From Plantago major (lineage: Eukaryota > Streptophyta > Magnoliopsida > Lamiales > Plantaginaceae): DNA of 64,000 bases. The notes under the pieces were generated by a model. That model searched no databases. It was given only the letters and a program-made list of their open reading frames with translations, and had not been told where the DNA came from. A program made the translations under genes and the position numbers. Shown piece by piece: positions 45,758 through 58,755 of the stretch (positions are counted from its first letter, which is position 1; each line of letters opens with the position of its first letter). The stretch lies in contig CM048840.1 in the NCBI GenBank assembly GCA_026545765.1, positions 49,278,580-49,342,579 on the forward strand, written 5' to 3'.

Positions 45758-47402
45758 CTAAGCTTTTGCATAAGATTGAGATAAGAGTTCCTTATTCTCA
45801 GAAAGAAGATCTTCACATTTCTTTTGAAGATTGGCCATTGCTTCTTTATGTGACTTTTTGGTCTCAGATATCTGAGCCTTGAGAAATGCATTTTCAACAT
45901 CCTTTTTCTCAGATATCTTGATTAATTGAGAATTTTCCTTTTCAAGAGAATTCTTTTCTTCTTCAAAACTTTCGCTGCTCTCATTCATCATTTTTTTCTC
46001 TCTTTCAGATCAAGTTCTCTTTTGAGTTTTTCCAGATCTTTGATTCCCTCTTCATCACTTTCATAAGTATAATAGGAAGTATGTGTTACCTCATCAGCCA
46101 TTAGACAAGGTTCAATGTTTGAGATATCTGGAAAGATTTCTTCAGCCATTCCACACACTTCTTTCTTCTTTTGACCAAAGTCAATTACTTCATTAGAGAC
46201 ACCGCACATTTCTGGGGAAGGCAGTGTGGAATCATCTGAATCCTTATCCTCAGAATCAGATTCAATATCTAGAGCATCCAGTTGGATTTGAATCTTTTTC
46301 CTTTCTTCAGTGAGCATAGCTCTCTGACTTCTTTTGAAGATTCTTCTGTCTTTCTTGTCACCTGTCTTTAGTTTGTTGAGGACAAGGCAATCCTTCTTGA
46401 AATGACCAGGTTTCTGACGATAGAAACAGATATCGTTTCCGATTTTTGCTTCCTCAGTACTTGATGCTTTCTGAGCCGACTTGTTCAGTGAGCTTTGCAT
46501 ATTTTTGTACTGGTGGTAGTTTGAGCCTAGATGCTTTTTCAGCTTTTCTTTGGCTTTTCTTCTCTCAATTTCTCGGCTGACATATTTTCCCATTTGCTTT
46601 ACAGCAAGAGCATCCTCAGTCACTTCCTTGCCTTTCTTCTTTTCAGAAGTTCCTTGTGCAACTAAAGCGACATTCTGCAACTTCTCAGTTGTTTGTTCTC
46701 TTTGAGTTGTCTCATAGTCAACAGTGGCAAGATGAGAGAAAAGTTCTACAGGAGTGATATCTGGCATTCCTTGGTTAAAGTAGAAAAACTTTGTGTGTTC
46801 CCAGTTATGATTTAGACTTCTCACAATAGTCTTAATCTTTTTTGACTGGGTATATCTATTACTTTCACCAAATGCAGCCATGTCACTTATAAGTGTTGTA
46901 AACCGAAAATCTAGTTCTTCAGGAGTCTCTGTGGGACCTTGTTAAAGTTTTGGAATTTGAGCTTCAAAACTTCGAACTTGTTTTCCTTTGTTTTCTTTAG
47001 TGCCGGTACAGATTTCTTCAATCAGTTGCCAGGCCACTTTCGCCATTTTGCACCCACGCTTTACCTTCGTGTGCTCTGAGTAGAACGTATGATGATATTA
47101 CGAGGCGACCATCCGATTCGATTTCTCTTGGCATCTTCCGATGTCCGAGCTCTCTGAGCTTTGGTTCAGTAAATAACTTGACCGTAGGTCTCCCTTTGGT
47201 TGACGCACATGCAGAAGACCCATCGCTTTGTTCTCTCTACCATTAGAAACCTCTATGACTTGCTTGAGTTGTTGAATGACTATTGGGCCATTCTTTATTA
47301 CTTGATCATTTAAATCCGATGGCTTCTAGGTGGAGCATCATGTTGTTCTTCCATTTTTCATAATTCTCTGGCTTGAGAATTGGGGCGTCACTTGAAGACA
47401 TC
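45758..47402 (-). CDS. gag: gag region of Sirevirus-type element
   Basis: The start is near 47402 (MSSSDAPILKPENYEKWKNN, the usual opening of plant copia gag). The middle has VRSLNHNWEHTKFFYFNQ, ITPVELFSHLATVDYE, a knuckle-like segment (ICFYRQKPGHFKKDC) and an acidic serine run (DSEDKDSDDSTLPS). The C-terminal part (45991-45758) is a long coiled coil (EEEKNSLEKENSQLIKISEK), a feature reported for Sirevirus gag proteins. It would form the particle. This copy is broken. Confidence 0.8.
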
Positions 47403-47504
47403 CTGCAACAAACACACTTAACAAATGAATCAAGTGTAGGTGAAAAGCAGTTAGTGAGCACTTATCTGGGATCTAGTTTCAGTGCTGAAGGCTTGGGAAC
47501 CTCC

Positions 47505-47517
47505 GGCTCTGATACCA
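47505..47517 (-). other. Primer-binding site, initiator tRNA-Met (Sirevirus-type)
   Basis: The minus strand reads TGGTATCAGAGCC, two bases inside the 5' LTR. It fits the plant initiator tRNA-Met 3' end, as in most plant copia elements. Confidence 0.92.
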
Positions 47518-47519
47518 CT

Positions 47520-49172
47520 TGTTAGTCCAGATAACGGCAAAGTAAAAGACTAGAGGGAGGGGGGGTGAATAGTCTTTTAAAATTTTTGTCGATAAACACA
47601 ATTTCTCAGATATCTATGTAGATATCTAATACTTAATTTCAGAGAGCAGAAGACTTTTATGTGATAAGTGCACGTGCTCAACAAGATGTGTGTAAGTACT
47701 TTGCAAAATAAGTAAAGCAAGTAATAAACTGCATAAAGTAAATAACACAAGTCTTTTTATAGTGGTATCTGAAGGTGGCGTAATCCTTCAACTAATCCAC
47801 TTCGGCCTTTCTCAGACCTAGAATCCACTAAGACAGATAAATGAGTTAACCTTACAGATATCTTCTCTTGATTCCTAAATACACTAGGTTCCAACCAAGT
47901 GTTCCCCCTGAGTTATTCCCCGGCTTTCACAACCAAGTACTTCCTGTACTCAGAAACCTTTTTGAGCTATTCCTTAGCTTCCCAAGCTAAGTACTTCCTG
48001 TGCTCAGCAACCTTGGAGTTATTCCTTAGTTTCCCAAACTAAGTACTTCCTATACTCCATGCCGAATATGGTGTTGGTTTTAGGTTTGTTTGTCAGGTGA
48101 GCTTCTTAAATAACTTATTCAGTTATTCAGATAGCTCTATGAATCAAGTATACTTAATACATTTTTCAATGTATGGTATCTTGTTCTCTACTGACCCAAG
48201 TCTATTGTAAGTGTTCCAGAGAATGAATCTCAGATATGAAATCTTAGTTCAACTCCTTCACAGATAATAATGCTTGTTAAGGATCAGGACACTTAGAACT
48301 TTTGTGCTACTTAGAATCAAGAACTTTGGTCGCAACAGAAAGCTTGAAGGTAAGTAGTTTGCTTGAGAGAGCTTGTGTGTGAGTATTCAATGTAAGTTCA
48401 GTGTTATGTGTGTGTTCTCAAGCAGTCTAAGTGTTGATATTTATAGATGAATTTGAGTGTCGTTTGAATAGTATCCGTTAGGCTTAAATCAAATTCAAAC
48501 TATTGATATCTGAATATAGTACTGTAGCAGGTTTGTCTTCTTCTTCAGAAGCTACCGTTTTTGTTCAGACATTTCTGTCTGCGCATTTAATGCACTGTAC
48601 TATATTTTGTCCTGTAGTGCCAACAGAACTATATGCATGGTATCGGAGATCTTTATACAATCAGAGTTTTCTGAAACTTTGCATGTTCTTTTCCATCGAT
48701 TATCACAACTCCAGATACCATTTGTTGAAACAACTTTGTTATAAAATATTTCTTTTTCAGAAACATAGTTTATATCCAAGGTATCTGAGTGTAGATATCT
48801 GTGGGCACTTTCCGCGTCTCAGAAACCTTTTATTCTCAGATATCTTTTGCAACACTTGTGTTTCGAAACACTTGTTTCTTCAAGATATCTGGACATAGGT
48901 ATCTGAAAAACCTTTGTCTTCAGCAATCTTGTGCAGTCTTCAAATCTTCAAATCCGTTGAACTTTTCCTGCTGGAAGTCTTCTTCTTGATCTTCTTTAGA
49001 AAATAAAAATTACATTTCGAGACCTAACATCCTATACAAGATTTGCTAGACTATCATACTTAGTGAGTTTCCACTTTTACAGTGTTCAAGTGAACCAAGA
49101 GTACTAACCACCTTTCTGAGCTAAGATAAGTCATTAGGTTGCTGATCAAAATCTAAACAGATATTCCTAACA
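47520..49172 (-). repeat. LTR (5') of Sirevirus-type element
   Basis: Near-identical to 29022-30675; by eye a few dozen differences over 1.65 kb. It is followed by target duplication GCTTT. Confidence 0.92.
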
Positions 49173-49177
49173 GCTTT

Positions 49178-49459
49178 CATACATGTACATTTTAAAAGTT
49201 GTGAATAATCGGAAGTGTGTGATGAGTCAACATCTACATAGAAGGTATTCCAAATATGCGTGAGATAAATTATAAAGCATCCGTTCGCGATAATTTGTAT
49301 GAATATAATCAATACTGACATGCCAAGAACGAAAAGGAAACTTTACTATTGCTTATTATAAGTTGGCCCGTTCCTATATTTTGGATAAATGCCATCAGCA
49401 AGGTACTATCAAGTATTTCTTTCATGTCCATTAACAGAGTAACTGACTTTTGACACTCG
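49178..49459. other. Spacer right of the copia insertion, nothing recognised
   Basis: AT-rich DNA between the copia target duplication and the recognisable part of the Harbinger fossil. It may be the 3' flank of that transposase gene. Confidence 0.35.
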
Positions 49460-50118
49460 ACCTGCTAAAACATCATTAAAAATATGTGATATTTTGAAGA
49501 ACATTAATATCATTATTCGAACCTGGGGTTCCAATCAAATGCATGTTTGATCGATAAGTATTCTGATGTAACAAATTCCAAAATGATTGTTGGCTTCCCA
49601 CTTTTTTCTAGATATTACCCGGCACAGAAGTAGGATAATTCTTAAATTCCCAATGCGTGCAATCAAATACTGCCTATCATGCCTTGAAATTCACATTGTT
49701 CACCAATATGCTGAAATCACGCCAAGTCTGCTTTGGTTGGACTTCTGAGGTATTCATGCCCAAAGTTGGCAATGATACCTTCTAAAAACTTCGTAGCCGA
49801 TTATTTTATCAATTGTTTGCTCAGTCGCAAGCCCTCATCGTGCACGTCTCGTGATGTTACATAGGCTAACACTCTTATAAGAGCAGTAGCTTTTTTTACC
49901 AAAGACATCCATAGTCGACCAGTGGCATCACAACTTTGTTGAAAATACAACCGAACACGTGCTTTCACATTCAAAACCTATGACGGGAAATTTCTTCAGG
50001 ATATATTTGTTCCGAAAAGACTACGAGATACAGTTTGAACAAGTTTTGGTGACATTCCACATAGATCCATTCAATATGCCTCCTCTGAGCTCTAATATTT
50101 TAGTTTGTAGGTTGTAAT
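49460..50118 (-). pseudogene. PIF/Harbinger (ALP1/HARBI1-like) transposase fossil, main part
   Basis: Read on the minus strand, the DNA spells a familiar plant nuclease: KKATALIRVLAYVTSRDVHD, EGLRLSKQ, KFLEGIIANFGHEYLRSPTK, ADLA, FQHIGEQCEFQGMIGSI, then later GTPGSNNDINVLQ. These match the order in Harbinger transposase/ALP1-like proteins. Stop codons interrupt the frame and the region between GMIGSI and the later pieces is worn. Its N-terminal part continues at 61294-61430, beyond the Athila insertion whose GACCA duplication splits it. A relative of the N-terminal part is at 12784-13110. Confidence 0.8.
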
Positions 50119-50123
50119 GACCA

Positions 50124-50373
50124 TGATGTGACAATGAAATGTGCGATTTAGCATGCTTTTAGACCCTCGTTTTGGCCCAAAATTCAATATTCGTATCATA
50201 TTTTGGCCAATTACCAACTTCTTATATATTTTGTAGGTCATGATCGTGTTTTTGAGGAATTGAACGATTTCGGGTACCAAAATATCATATTTGCGCGAAA
50301 TCGGAGAAGTTAAGCAAATACGCTGAATTGGACGTTGGACGGAGTTCGAGGTGTCAAAACATGTCATGTGACC
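50124..50373 (+). repeat. Solo Athila-type LTR, left piece
   Basis: It starts TGATGTGACAATGAAATG after target duplication GACCA (50119-50123). It ends at TGACC (50369-50373), the target of the element nested in it, and continues at 60121. Confidence 0.85.
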
Positions 50374-51060
50374 TGATGTGACAATGAAATGTGCGATTTT
50401 GCATGCCTTTAGACCCTTGTTTTTTGCCCAAGAATCAATATTCGTATCATATTATGGCTAATTACCAACTTCTTGTGTATTTTGTAGGTCATGATCGTGT
50501 TTTTGAGGAATTGCACGATTTCAGACACCAAAACGTCATATTTGGGCAAAATCGGGAAAGGTAAGCAAATACGCTGAATTGGCCGTTGCACGAAGTTCGA
50601 GGTATCAAAACATGTCATGCGACCAACCAATGCGAAAAATAATTGAAGATGCAACAACATTGTAGAAGACCACATCTCGAGGAAACAAAGTTACGAAGCC
50701 CAAAATCGAAGAACAAAGAAGGGTAGACAAAAGCTGAAGCAGTCGAAGAATGACGGTCGACAGTCGATCACAGAAAGGCAACGGCGGCCCACTGTCGACC
50801 GCAGTGAGGCTGAATGTTCCAGAAACAGGCTTTTCTGGCCTATCATGCTAAAGCCCGCCTTTCTAACCTTCCTTAATGATGAATGGCGGCCAGAGCTCGA
50901 TTCCACAGTATAAATAAGACCCTTGGAGAACAACATCCCGAGTCAGCTTTCCGCTATAAACTGTGGATTTGAAGACTTCCGACATAAATAAATTTAATCT
51001 TTGATTGTATTTAAGGATTATAGGTTCTACAACGAAATTAAAATCTCTGAGTGTACATCA
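50374..51060 (+). repeat. LTR (5') of nested Athila-type element
   Basis: It runs from TGATGTGACAATG to GTGTACATCA. It includes a TATAAATAAGACCC promoter-like box at about 50911, and GTCGAC/CCGCAGTGAGG palindromic words near 50755-50815. It keeps the unoccupied site of the Mutator-like element (ACATAAATAAATTT, about 50983). Confidence 0.85.
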
Positions 51061-51066
51061 AAATTT

Positions 51067-51084
51067 GGCACTGCTGCCGGTGAC
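51067..51084 (+). other. Primer-binding site, tRNA-Asp-like (nested Athila)
   Basis: TGGCACTGCTGCCGGTGA, a worn match to the tRNA-Asp complement, sits directly after the 5' LTR. Confidence 0.65.
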
Positions 51085-51363
51085 ACTTGACCGCTCAAGA
51101 AAGTTTCGATCATCCGAGATAAGTTGAATCTTTTCTTTCGCTTTAATTAATGCACTGTCTTTCAATTCGTAAAGCATAAACCCAAAAAAATTATATATAA
51201 TCTGTTGATATCAATTTCACAGGAAAAAATTCAAAAATATTTTCTTTTCCGTATTAGTTTGTTTTATTATTAAAAAATTTAAAAACACGTAATTTTAGAT
51301 TTCTGTTTATTATCTTTCTAGTATTATCTGTCTGTATCTGCAAGGGTTTATCTGTTAGTCAAT

Positions 51364-52926
51364 ATGCAAGGCAGGAGAAGCGCGGGAACACCAATTGTAC
51401 CGTTTAAAGACAACATAGATAAGCTTGAAAGGCGAAAATTGCCTACTACCATCATGGAGTCATCTTGCAACATGAGTGGAGAAGGAAACAGCAATGACAA
51501 TCCATATGGGAATGTCACAACTTCTGAACTTGGACAACTGCTTAAGATTCGACTTGATATCCAAGCTGAGAGAGAAGAGTTGGAACAGGAAAGGCTAAGG
51601 ATAGCCGAGGAAAGATTGAGGTTAGATGAGAACCGAAGAAGGGATAACTACGCGAGGGTGGAACTAATGGACGAAGACGACAGACCCATGCGAGACTATG
51701 TTATGCCAAGGCTACACTGCATACCTCGAGCATCTATCTTGAGAGGATTGTCAGAGAATATGATCTGAAGGGAACTCATCTGAACCAACTACCACAATTC
51801 TACGGGAACCCAACCGAGGACCCGATGCACTTTATGAGGGAATTCTACGCAATAGTTGGAGGTATACCATTGAACGGGCTCACGAAATGTCAACTTAGAA
51901 TAAGGGTTTTCCCTAGCTGCCTTAAGGATAAGGCAAATAACTGGCTTATCTCACTAGCTTATCTCACTACAGTCAGGCAGCTTGACTACATGGGACGAGG
52001 TTTTCAATAAGTTTATGCTCATATACATCCCATTGAAGAAGACATCTGATCTGAAGAGCCAGATCCAAAACTTCAACCAATTTGACGGAGAAACCTTTCA
52101 CGAAGCATGGGAGAGATATAAGGATCTACTTGACAGATGCCCAATGCACTCTTACGCGCTGTTTGACAAAGTCAAGAACTTTTACTAGGGAATTGACTCT
52201 ATCAGCCAAGAACTCATCGATGGAGCATGTCAAGGAAACCTGCTAGACGCACCCCTAACAAGGATTTGGGAGGTGTGCGAGGACCTTAGTAAGAACTCCA
52301 TGCAAAAAGGACAAGGAAGAAGGGTGGCTACTAAGGAAGTCAGAGCAATCGAGGAAACTCCTTGGAAACATATTAACAGGAGAATTGAAGCCATAGAGAT
52401 GACGATGGGAAGGAAGGAAGCTGTGAATGAAGAACCGGAGGAACCGACACAACTTGAAGAGGCACACTACATGCAAGAGTCAAGGAAATGGAGACAGAGA
52501 AACCAACCGGTAAGCAACTATATCCCCCAACACCCTCTCTTATTATACCGTACTGGACCAAGCTTGAACCCACCTAAAATCCCACCTAGACCACCCACTA
52601 TGGCACCTATACCCACACCACCACCGAAGTCGTCGCAAAACCTACTCAAACCATCCTCCATGGAAGAAAAGATAGATACTATGATGAAGGAGATGGGAGA
52701 TATCGGGAAATTTGTGAGGCAGCAAGGTGAGTTTACCGCGAGGACCAATTCATTTATGGTTAAGGCTGAGGATAACTTCAGAAGAATCAACAACACCTTA
52801 AGAGGAATGGAATTGAAGATTGATCAAATCGCCAAAGAGGTAGGGGAACTGCAGCAGAACAAAGACAAGCTGTCGGGTCACACCGAGAAAGCCATGATGA
52901 TTATTGAAGCTGTCGAGGTAACATGA
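51364..52926 (+). CDS. gag: gag region of nested Athila-type element
   Basis: It opens MQGRRSAGTPIVPFKDNIDK with a charged helical stretch (REELEQERLRIAEERLRLDE). The gypsy gag core follows: YAIVGGIPLNGLTKCQLRIR, VFPSCLKDKANNWLISL, FMLIYIPLKKTSDLKSQIQN and FDGETFHEAWERYKDLLDRC. The C-terminal frame (52273-52926) is proline-rich in the middle and then helical (KEVGELQQNKDKLSG). No CCHC knuckle was noticed. It would form the particle. The region is interrupted; part of a broken element. Confidence 0.8.
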
Positions 52927-53100
52927 ATCGGAGGAGAAAACCGTATTGCATCTGAACGACAAAACCCCGAAGGGACGCAAGGTAAAAACCTCAAACCTTC
53001 TCCTACAGCATTCGGGTATGACATAGACTCTCCTACCGAAGAAGAAAGGGTTAAACCAATCTTACCAAAGAAACCCGACCCCGGAGCTTTCAACATAAAC

Positions 53101-53508
53101 GTGGTGATCAAAGGAAAAACACTTACTGGAACCCTGGACTTAGGAGCCAGTATTAATATGATGCCACTCGACGTCTACAAGAAACTAAACTTAGCAGGAA
53201 TGGTGGAAGCAAGAACCGGTATACTGGTTGCCGATGGCTCCACTACAACCGCCTATGGCAAAATTCATAATGTGATCACTAAACTGGAGGGGCTCAATAT
53301 TCTTGTGGATTATCTCATCGTGGATTGTGAAGACCCAGACAATGATACCATGCTTCTGGGAAGACCATTTATGGCCACCACCAGCACCATCATCAACGTG
53401 GCAAGAAGGGAGATTTCGATGAACATATCGAATCACCGGATAGTAATGGGGATTCCGAGCGAGACTTTTGAGGAAGCAAAGGCGGCAAGGATCAATTTCG
53501 CCACATAG
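53101..53508 (+). CDS. Aspartic protease region of nested Athila-type element
   Basis: Gypsy-type retroviral-like aspartic protease: GTLDLGASINMMPLDVYKKL carries the active-site region, then TGILVADGSTTTAYGKIHNV, DYLIVDCEDPDNDTMLLGRP, FMATTSTIINVARREISM. This order (LGAS, ADGS, ILGRP-like) is standard in Athila and Tat elements. No RT follows. Part of a broken element. Confidence 0.82.
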   Translation: MVIKGKTLTGTLDLGASINMMPLDVYKKLNLAGMVEARTGILVADGSTTTAYGKIHNVITKLEGLNILVDYLIVDCEDPDNDTMLLGRPFMATTSTIINVARREISMNISNHRIVMGIPSETFEEAKAARINFAT

Positions 53509-53922
53509 GACTGTGGATGGACACTGAAGAAGAATTAGTGGTCCCCTTAGAATATTTGCTAGCACTAACGAATCTATTCGAGACATACTGAGAGACAGAA
53601 GGGGAATCGAATGAAAATACTCTTCCATCGATCCCCGACGAATACTTTGGGTCGGAGGATGACAACTGGAAATGCGGATCTGCCGAGGGTGACGGCAAAT
53701 GGGATAGTCTAAAGGAAACCAACAACTATTTAGAGTTCACTTTTCATATTGACGTGGACCCAGAGCTAGATGAAATTGAGGAAGAAGAAATGAAATGTTG
53801 GATGGAAGATTCGAGCTACGCGACAAATGAATGGATGGACAAGTGATTCAATGGGTTTGAGGGTCTAAACCTCGACAAATAAGCCATCATGAAAACAGGG
53901 GTCGAGCTATAAGACCTAAAAC

Positions 53923-53948
53923 AAGCGCTTCTTGGGAGGCAACCCAAG
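53923..53948 (+). other. Conserved Athila post-pol junction motif
   Basis: AAGCGCTTCTTGGGAGGC followed by AACCC occurs here. A nearly fixed sequence of this kind lies between pol and ORF2 in Athila-type elements, and its role is not known to me. It marks where the enzyme genes would end. Confidence 0.65.
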
Positions 53949-54119
53949 ATCACTTTTAATTTACGCACTTGCATTCACATTTCGTTTTTGTTTTTTCTCG
54001 TTTTCCGCACCAAAAATCTTTTCGAAAAAACTTTTCAGAAAACTTCTTCAAATATCTTATTCATTAGTTTAGAATAATATTTGCATTTCAAAAAACAAAA
54101 ATTCAAAAAAGAATCGAAA

Positions 54120-54195
54120 TTGCGCGACTTACCGCGCTCGAAGAAGCAGTGAGGCAGCAGCCTCACTGCGGTCGTCAGTGAGCTATGTGCAGCTC
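54120..54195. repeat. Palindromic CTCACTGCGGT cluster, internal (nested Athila)
   Basis: TTACCGCGCTCG, GCAGTGAGGCAG, CCTCACTGCGGTC, CAGTGAGCTATG and AGCTCACTC lie within 75 bp. They have the same CTCAC-GCGGT flavour as the CCGCGG clusters in the 14-27 kb elements and a comparable position, just before the ORF2-like gene. Confidence 0.7.
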
Positions 54196-54342
54196 ACTCT
54201 TCCCTCTTTTAAATTCCCCAACTCATTTTTCTCCCTCCCCCCCCCCCCCCCCCTCCATTTTTCTTCCAAAATCTTCACAACTTCTCATTTTTTAACTTGC
54301 CCATTGCATTCTTAGCTTACACATCCGTCAACAACATCAAGT
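54196..54342 (+). other. Spacer with C homopolymer
   Basis: A long C run at about 54235-54253 lies in the leader of the ORF2-like gene. Nothing else was seen. Confidence 0.6.
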
Positions 54343-55354
54343 ACCATGAAGAAGACACAAGTGGGAGAATCAAGCAAGAAAAGGGGAAGGCCCGGGAAGA
54401 GTGCTACTCGTCCTTCACTCTCGAAGAAAGCTCAAGCTTGGTTGGAAGTAAACAACAACCGAGGGGCGGTTCCCAAAAGGAACATCCAAATTAACTTCCC
54501 CTCAAGGCAGTCTTTCACTTAGATGCTCACACCATTAGACGTCCAAGGGTGGGGACCTTTCACCACTTGCCTTGAGGGATACAACCTCGACATAGTTGGG
54601 GAATTCTATGCGGAGTTCTTCCAACTTGAAGTAAACGACCTGGATGAGATGAGCGAGTTACCTCCTATCACCATAAGGGGAGTCGAGTTCACGTTTGGAC
54701 CTCAGACTATCAATAACTTCTATGAGATACCGAAGAGGAAGAACAACCCGAAGCTTGTGGCACCCCCACACTCTAACTTGAGCTACGAGGAAGTGAAAGA
54801 TGAGATCCACCACTTGCTTTTGAGGAATGATTATGAGGAGAATGACATACAAAGAGAGATACTGAAGACAACTCTCACCGAAATTTGTACGTTCAAACCT
54901 TAGACCCAGAAATCGCGCATGTGGAGTTGATGAAGAGGTGGCAGTATTGGTCTGCTCGATTATGACTGGACATTACGTTGATGTCGGGCTGATCATTATG
55001 GAATAAATGCTCGCACTAAAAGGAGATCACAGGAGGAATCTTCCATTCCCAGGATTGATAATAGGAATATGTAAAGAAGAGGGAGTGGAGATAAAGGAGG
55101 CAGGGAACATGGCTTTGATTGAACCATTCATTATAAAAAGAGTCGAGTGGATGTTTATTAGACACCATGAAGCGGTTCAGGAAGCGAGGAATAGAAGGAA
55201 TGAGCAGCAGGGAGCCTTTGGTCTGAGCCAGATGCAAGCTTTCTTAGACCAATGCCAAGCAAATCGGCAAGAAGAGATAAGGCAGCAAGTGGAGATCTAC
55301 GCTAACTACCAAAGGAAAGAATGGAATTCATACCCGAATTGCCTTCAAGCGTAA
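54343..55354 (+). CDS. ORF2-like gene of nested Athila-type element
   Basis: The start is MKKTQVGESSKKRGRPGKSA, strongly basic. Next come LTPLDVQGWGPFTTCLEGYN, IVGEFYAEFFQLEVNDLDEM and TIRGVEFTFGPQTINNFYEI, then YEEVKDEIHHLLLRNDYEEN. A further piece (55007-55354) has MLALKGDHRRNLPFPGLIIG, GICKEEGVEIKEAG and a Gln/Arg-rich end. RGVEF-F-P-IN-FY is the hallmark of the so-called putative plant transposon protein domain, often found in Athila-type elements downstream of pol. It occupies the env position, but no signal peptide or membrane anchor was seen. The function is unknown; part of a broken element. Confidence 0.65.
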
Positions 55355-57432
<2,078 letters not shown>

Positions 57433-57490
57433 TCATTTCATAGTCACTTCTTAATTATCGTTTTTGCGTTGCTCAAAGATGAGCAAGAAA

Positions 57491-57504
57491 CTGGTTTGGG
57501 GATG
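57491..57504 (+). other. Polypurine tract of nested Athila-type element
   Basis: CTGGTTTGGGGATG directly precedes the 3' LTR, like the GGTTTGGGGAG tracts of the 14-27 kb elements. Confidence 0.75.
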
Positions 57505-58755
57505 TGATGTGACAATGAAATGTGTGATTTTGCATGCTTTTAGACCCTCATTTTTTGCCCAAGATTCAATATTCGTATCATATTATGGTCCATTACCAAC
57601 TTCTTGTGTATTTTGTAGGTCATGATCGTGTTTTTGAGGAATTGCACGATTTCAGGCACCAAAACGTCATATTTGGGCGAAATCGGGAAAGTTAAGCAAA
57701 TACGCTGAATTGGTCGTTGCACAAAGTTCGAGGTGTCAAGATGTCAAGACATGTCATGCGACCAACCAATGCGAAGATAATTGAAGATGCAACAACATTG
57801 TAGAAGACCACTTTTCGAGGAAACGAAGTTACGAAGCCCGAAATCGAAGAACAAAGAAGAACAGTCAGAAGCTGAAGAAGTTGAAGAATGGCGGTCGACA
57901 GTCGACCGTAGAAGGGCAACGGCGGCCCACTGTCGACCGCAGTGAGGCTGAATGTAGGCTTTTCCTGGCCTGTCAGGCTAAAGCCCGCCTTTCTAACCTT
58001 TCTTAATGATGAATGGCGGCCAGAGCTCGATTTCCACGTATAAATAAGACCCTTGGGTTCTCATAATTCTACACCGGTCACAAAGCAGCTCTCCTGAGAG
58101 AGAACCAATCCTCGGGGAAGTGAAACCCCAAAACCGCTGGCCGTCAGGCACCTAGAAGGAGGAAACCCTAGACGCAGCACGAAGACATCATAAACTAAGC
58201 TTCTTCATCTTTCTTTACTGTTTTTGATTTATGTCCAATAAAGTACTATGAGTAGATAACTTTCTCTTGTAAAGGCGAACCGACGTAACTCTGATTTTGC
58301 TACTTCTTTATATACCGTGATATATTAATGGAATAGTTATTAGACGTAAATCGTGGTTATACAACTCTACATATCCTTCGTGGTGTAATGTTCTGCTGAG
58401 TGACACAGTAGTTTCATTGAACTGAGCAGGGGGTACTCGTACCGACTGCGCATTCTACACCATAGTATTATGCCCTGCTATCGTGAGAGGTAATCGCATA
58501 GGATTTTAACTAGGAAGTTGGGAGTAGCATAGCAGAGGGAGGTCGGGGATCCTTTACACCTTCACACCATCGAATACATCAAGTCAATTAGGGTTTACTG
58601 CGATCTAATCAATCTGTTCTGCAATCATTGTTTAATTTTTACATGCAATTTAAATACGATACTTGTTTGTTCCTATGCTAAGTGTCCGTGGAGAACGACA
58701 TCCCGAGTCAGCTTTCCGCTATAAATTGTGGATTTGAAGACTTCCGACATAAATA

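Larger units (their letters stand above)
29022..49172 (-). mobile_element. Giant Sirevirus-type Ty1/copia element, broken but structurally complete
   Basis: The total is 20.15 kb, or 16.4 kb without the CACTA transposon inside it. LTRs of about 1.65 kb (29022-30675, 47520-49172) begin TGTTAGGAATATCTG on the minus strand and end in AACA. A perfect target duplication GCTTT lies at 29017-29021 and 49173-49177. The primer site for initiator tRNA-Met is at 47505-47517, and the purine tract is at 30676-30690. Reading right to left: gag with coiled coil, protease, integrase, RT, RNase H, then about 6.7 kb of extra sequence with several acidic coiled-coil frames. The tRNA-Met primer, the [12 protein letters not shown] motif and post-pol genes fit the Sirevirus (SIRE/Maximus) lineage. 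The reading frames carry several breaks, so it looks inactive. LTRs differ by about 2-3% by eye, so it is young, perhaps around a million years on grass clocks. Confidence 0.92.

Noticed and set aside
45368-45784. 138-residue plus-strand frame
   Set aside because: It is antisense to the gag side of the copia element; no motif of its own.
54343-55354. Calling the ORF2-like gene an envelope gene
   Set aside because: No signal peptide, membrane segment or cysteine-rich ectodomain is visible; only the position is env-like.
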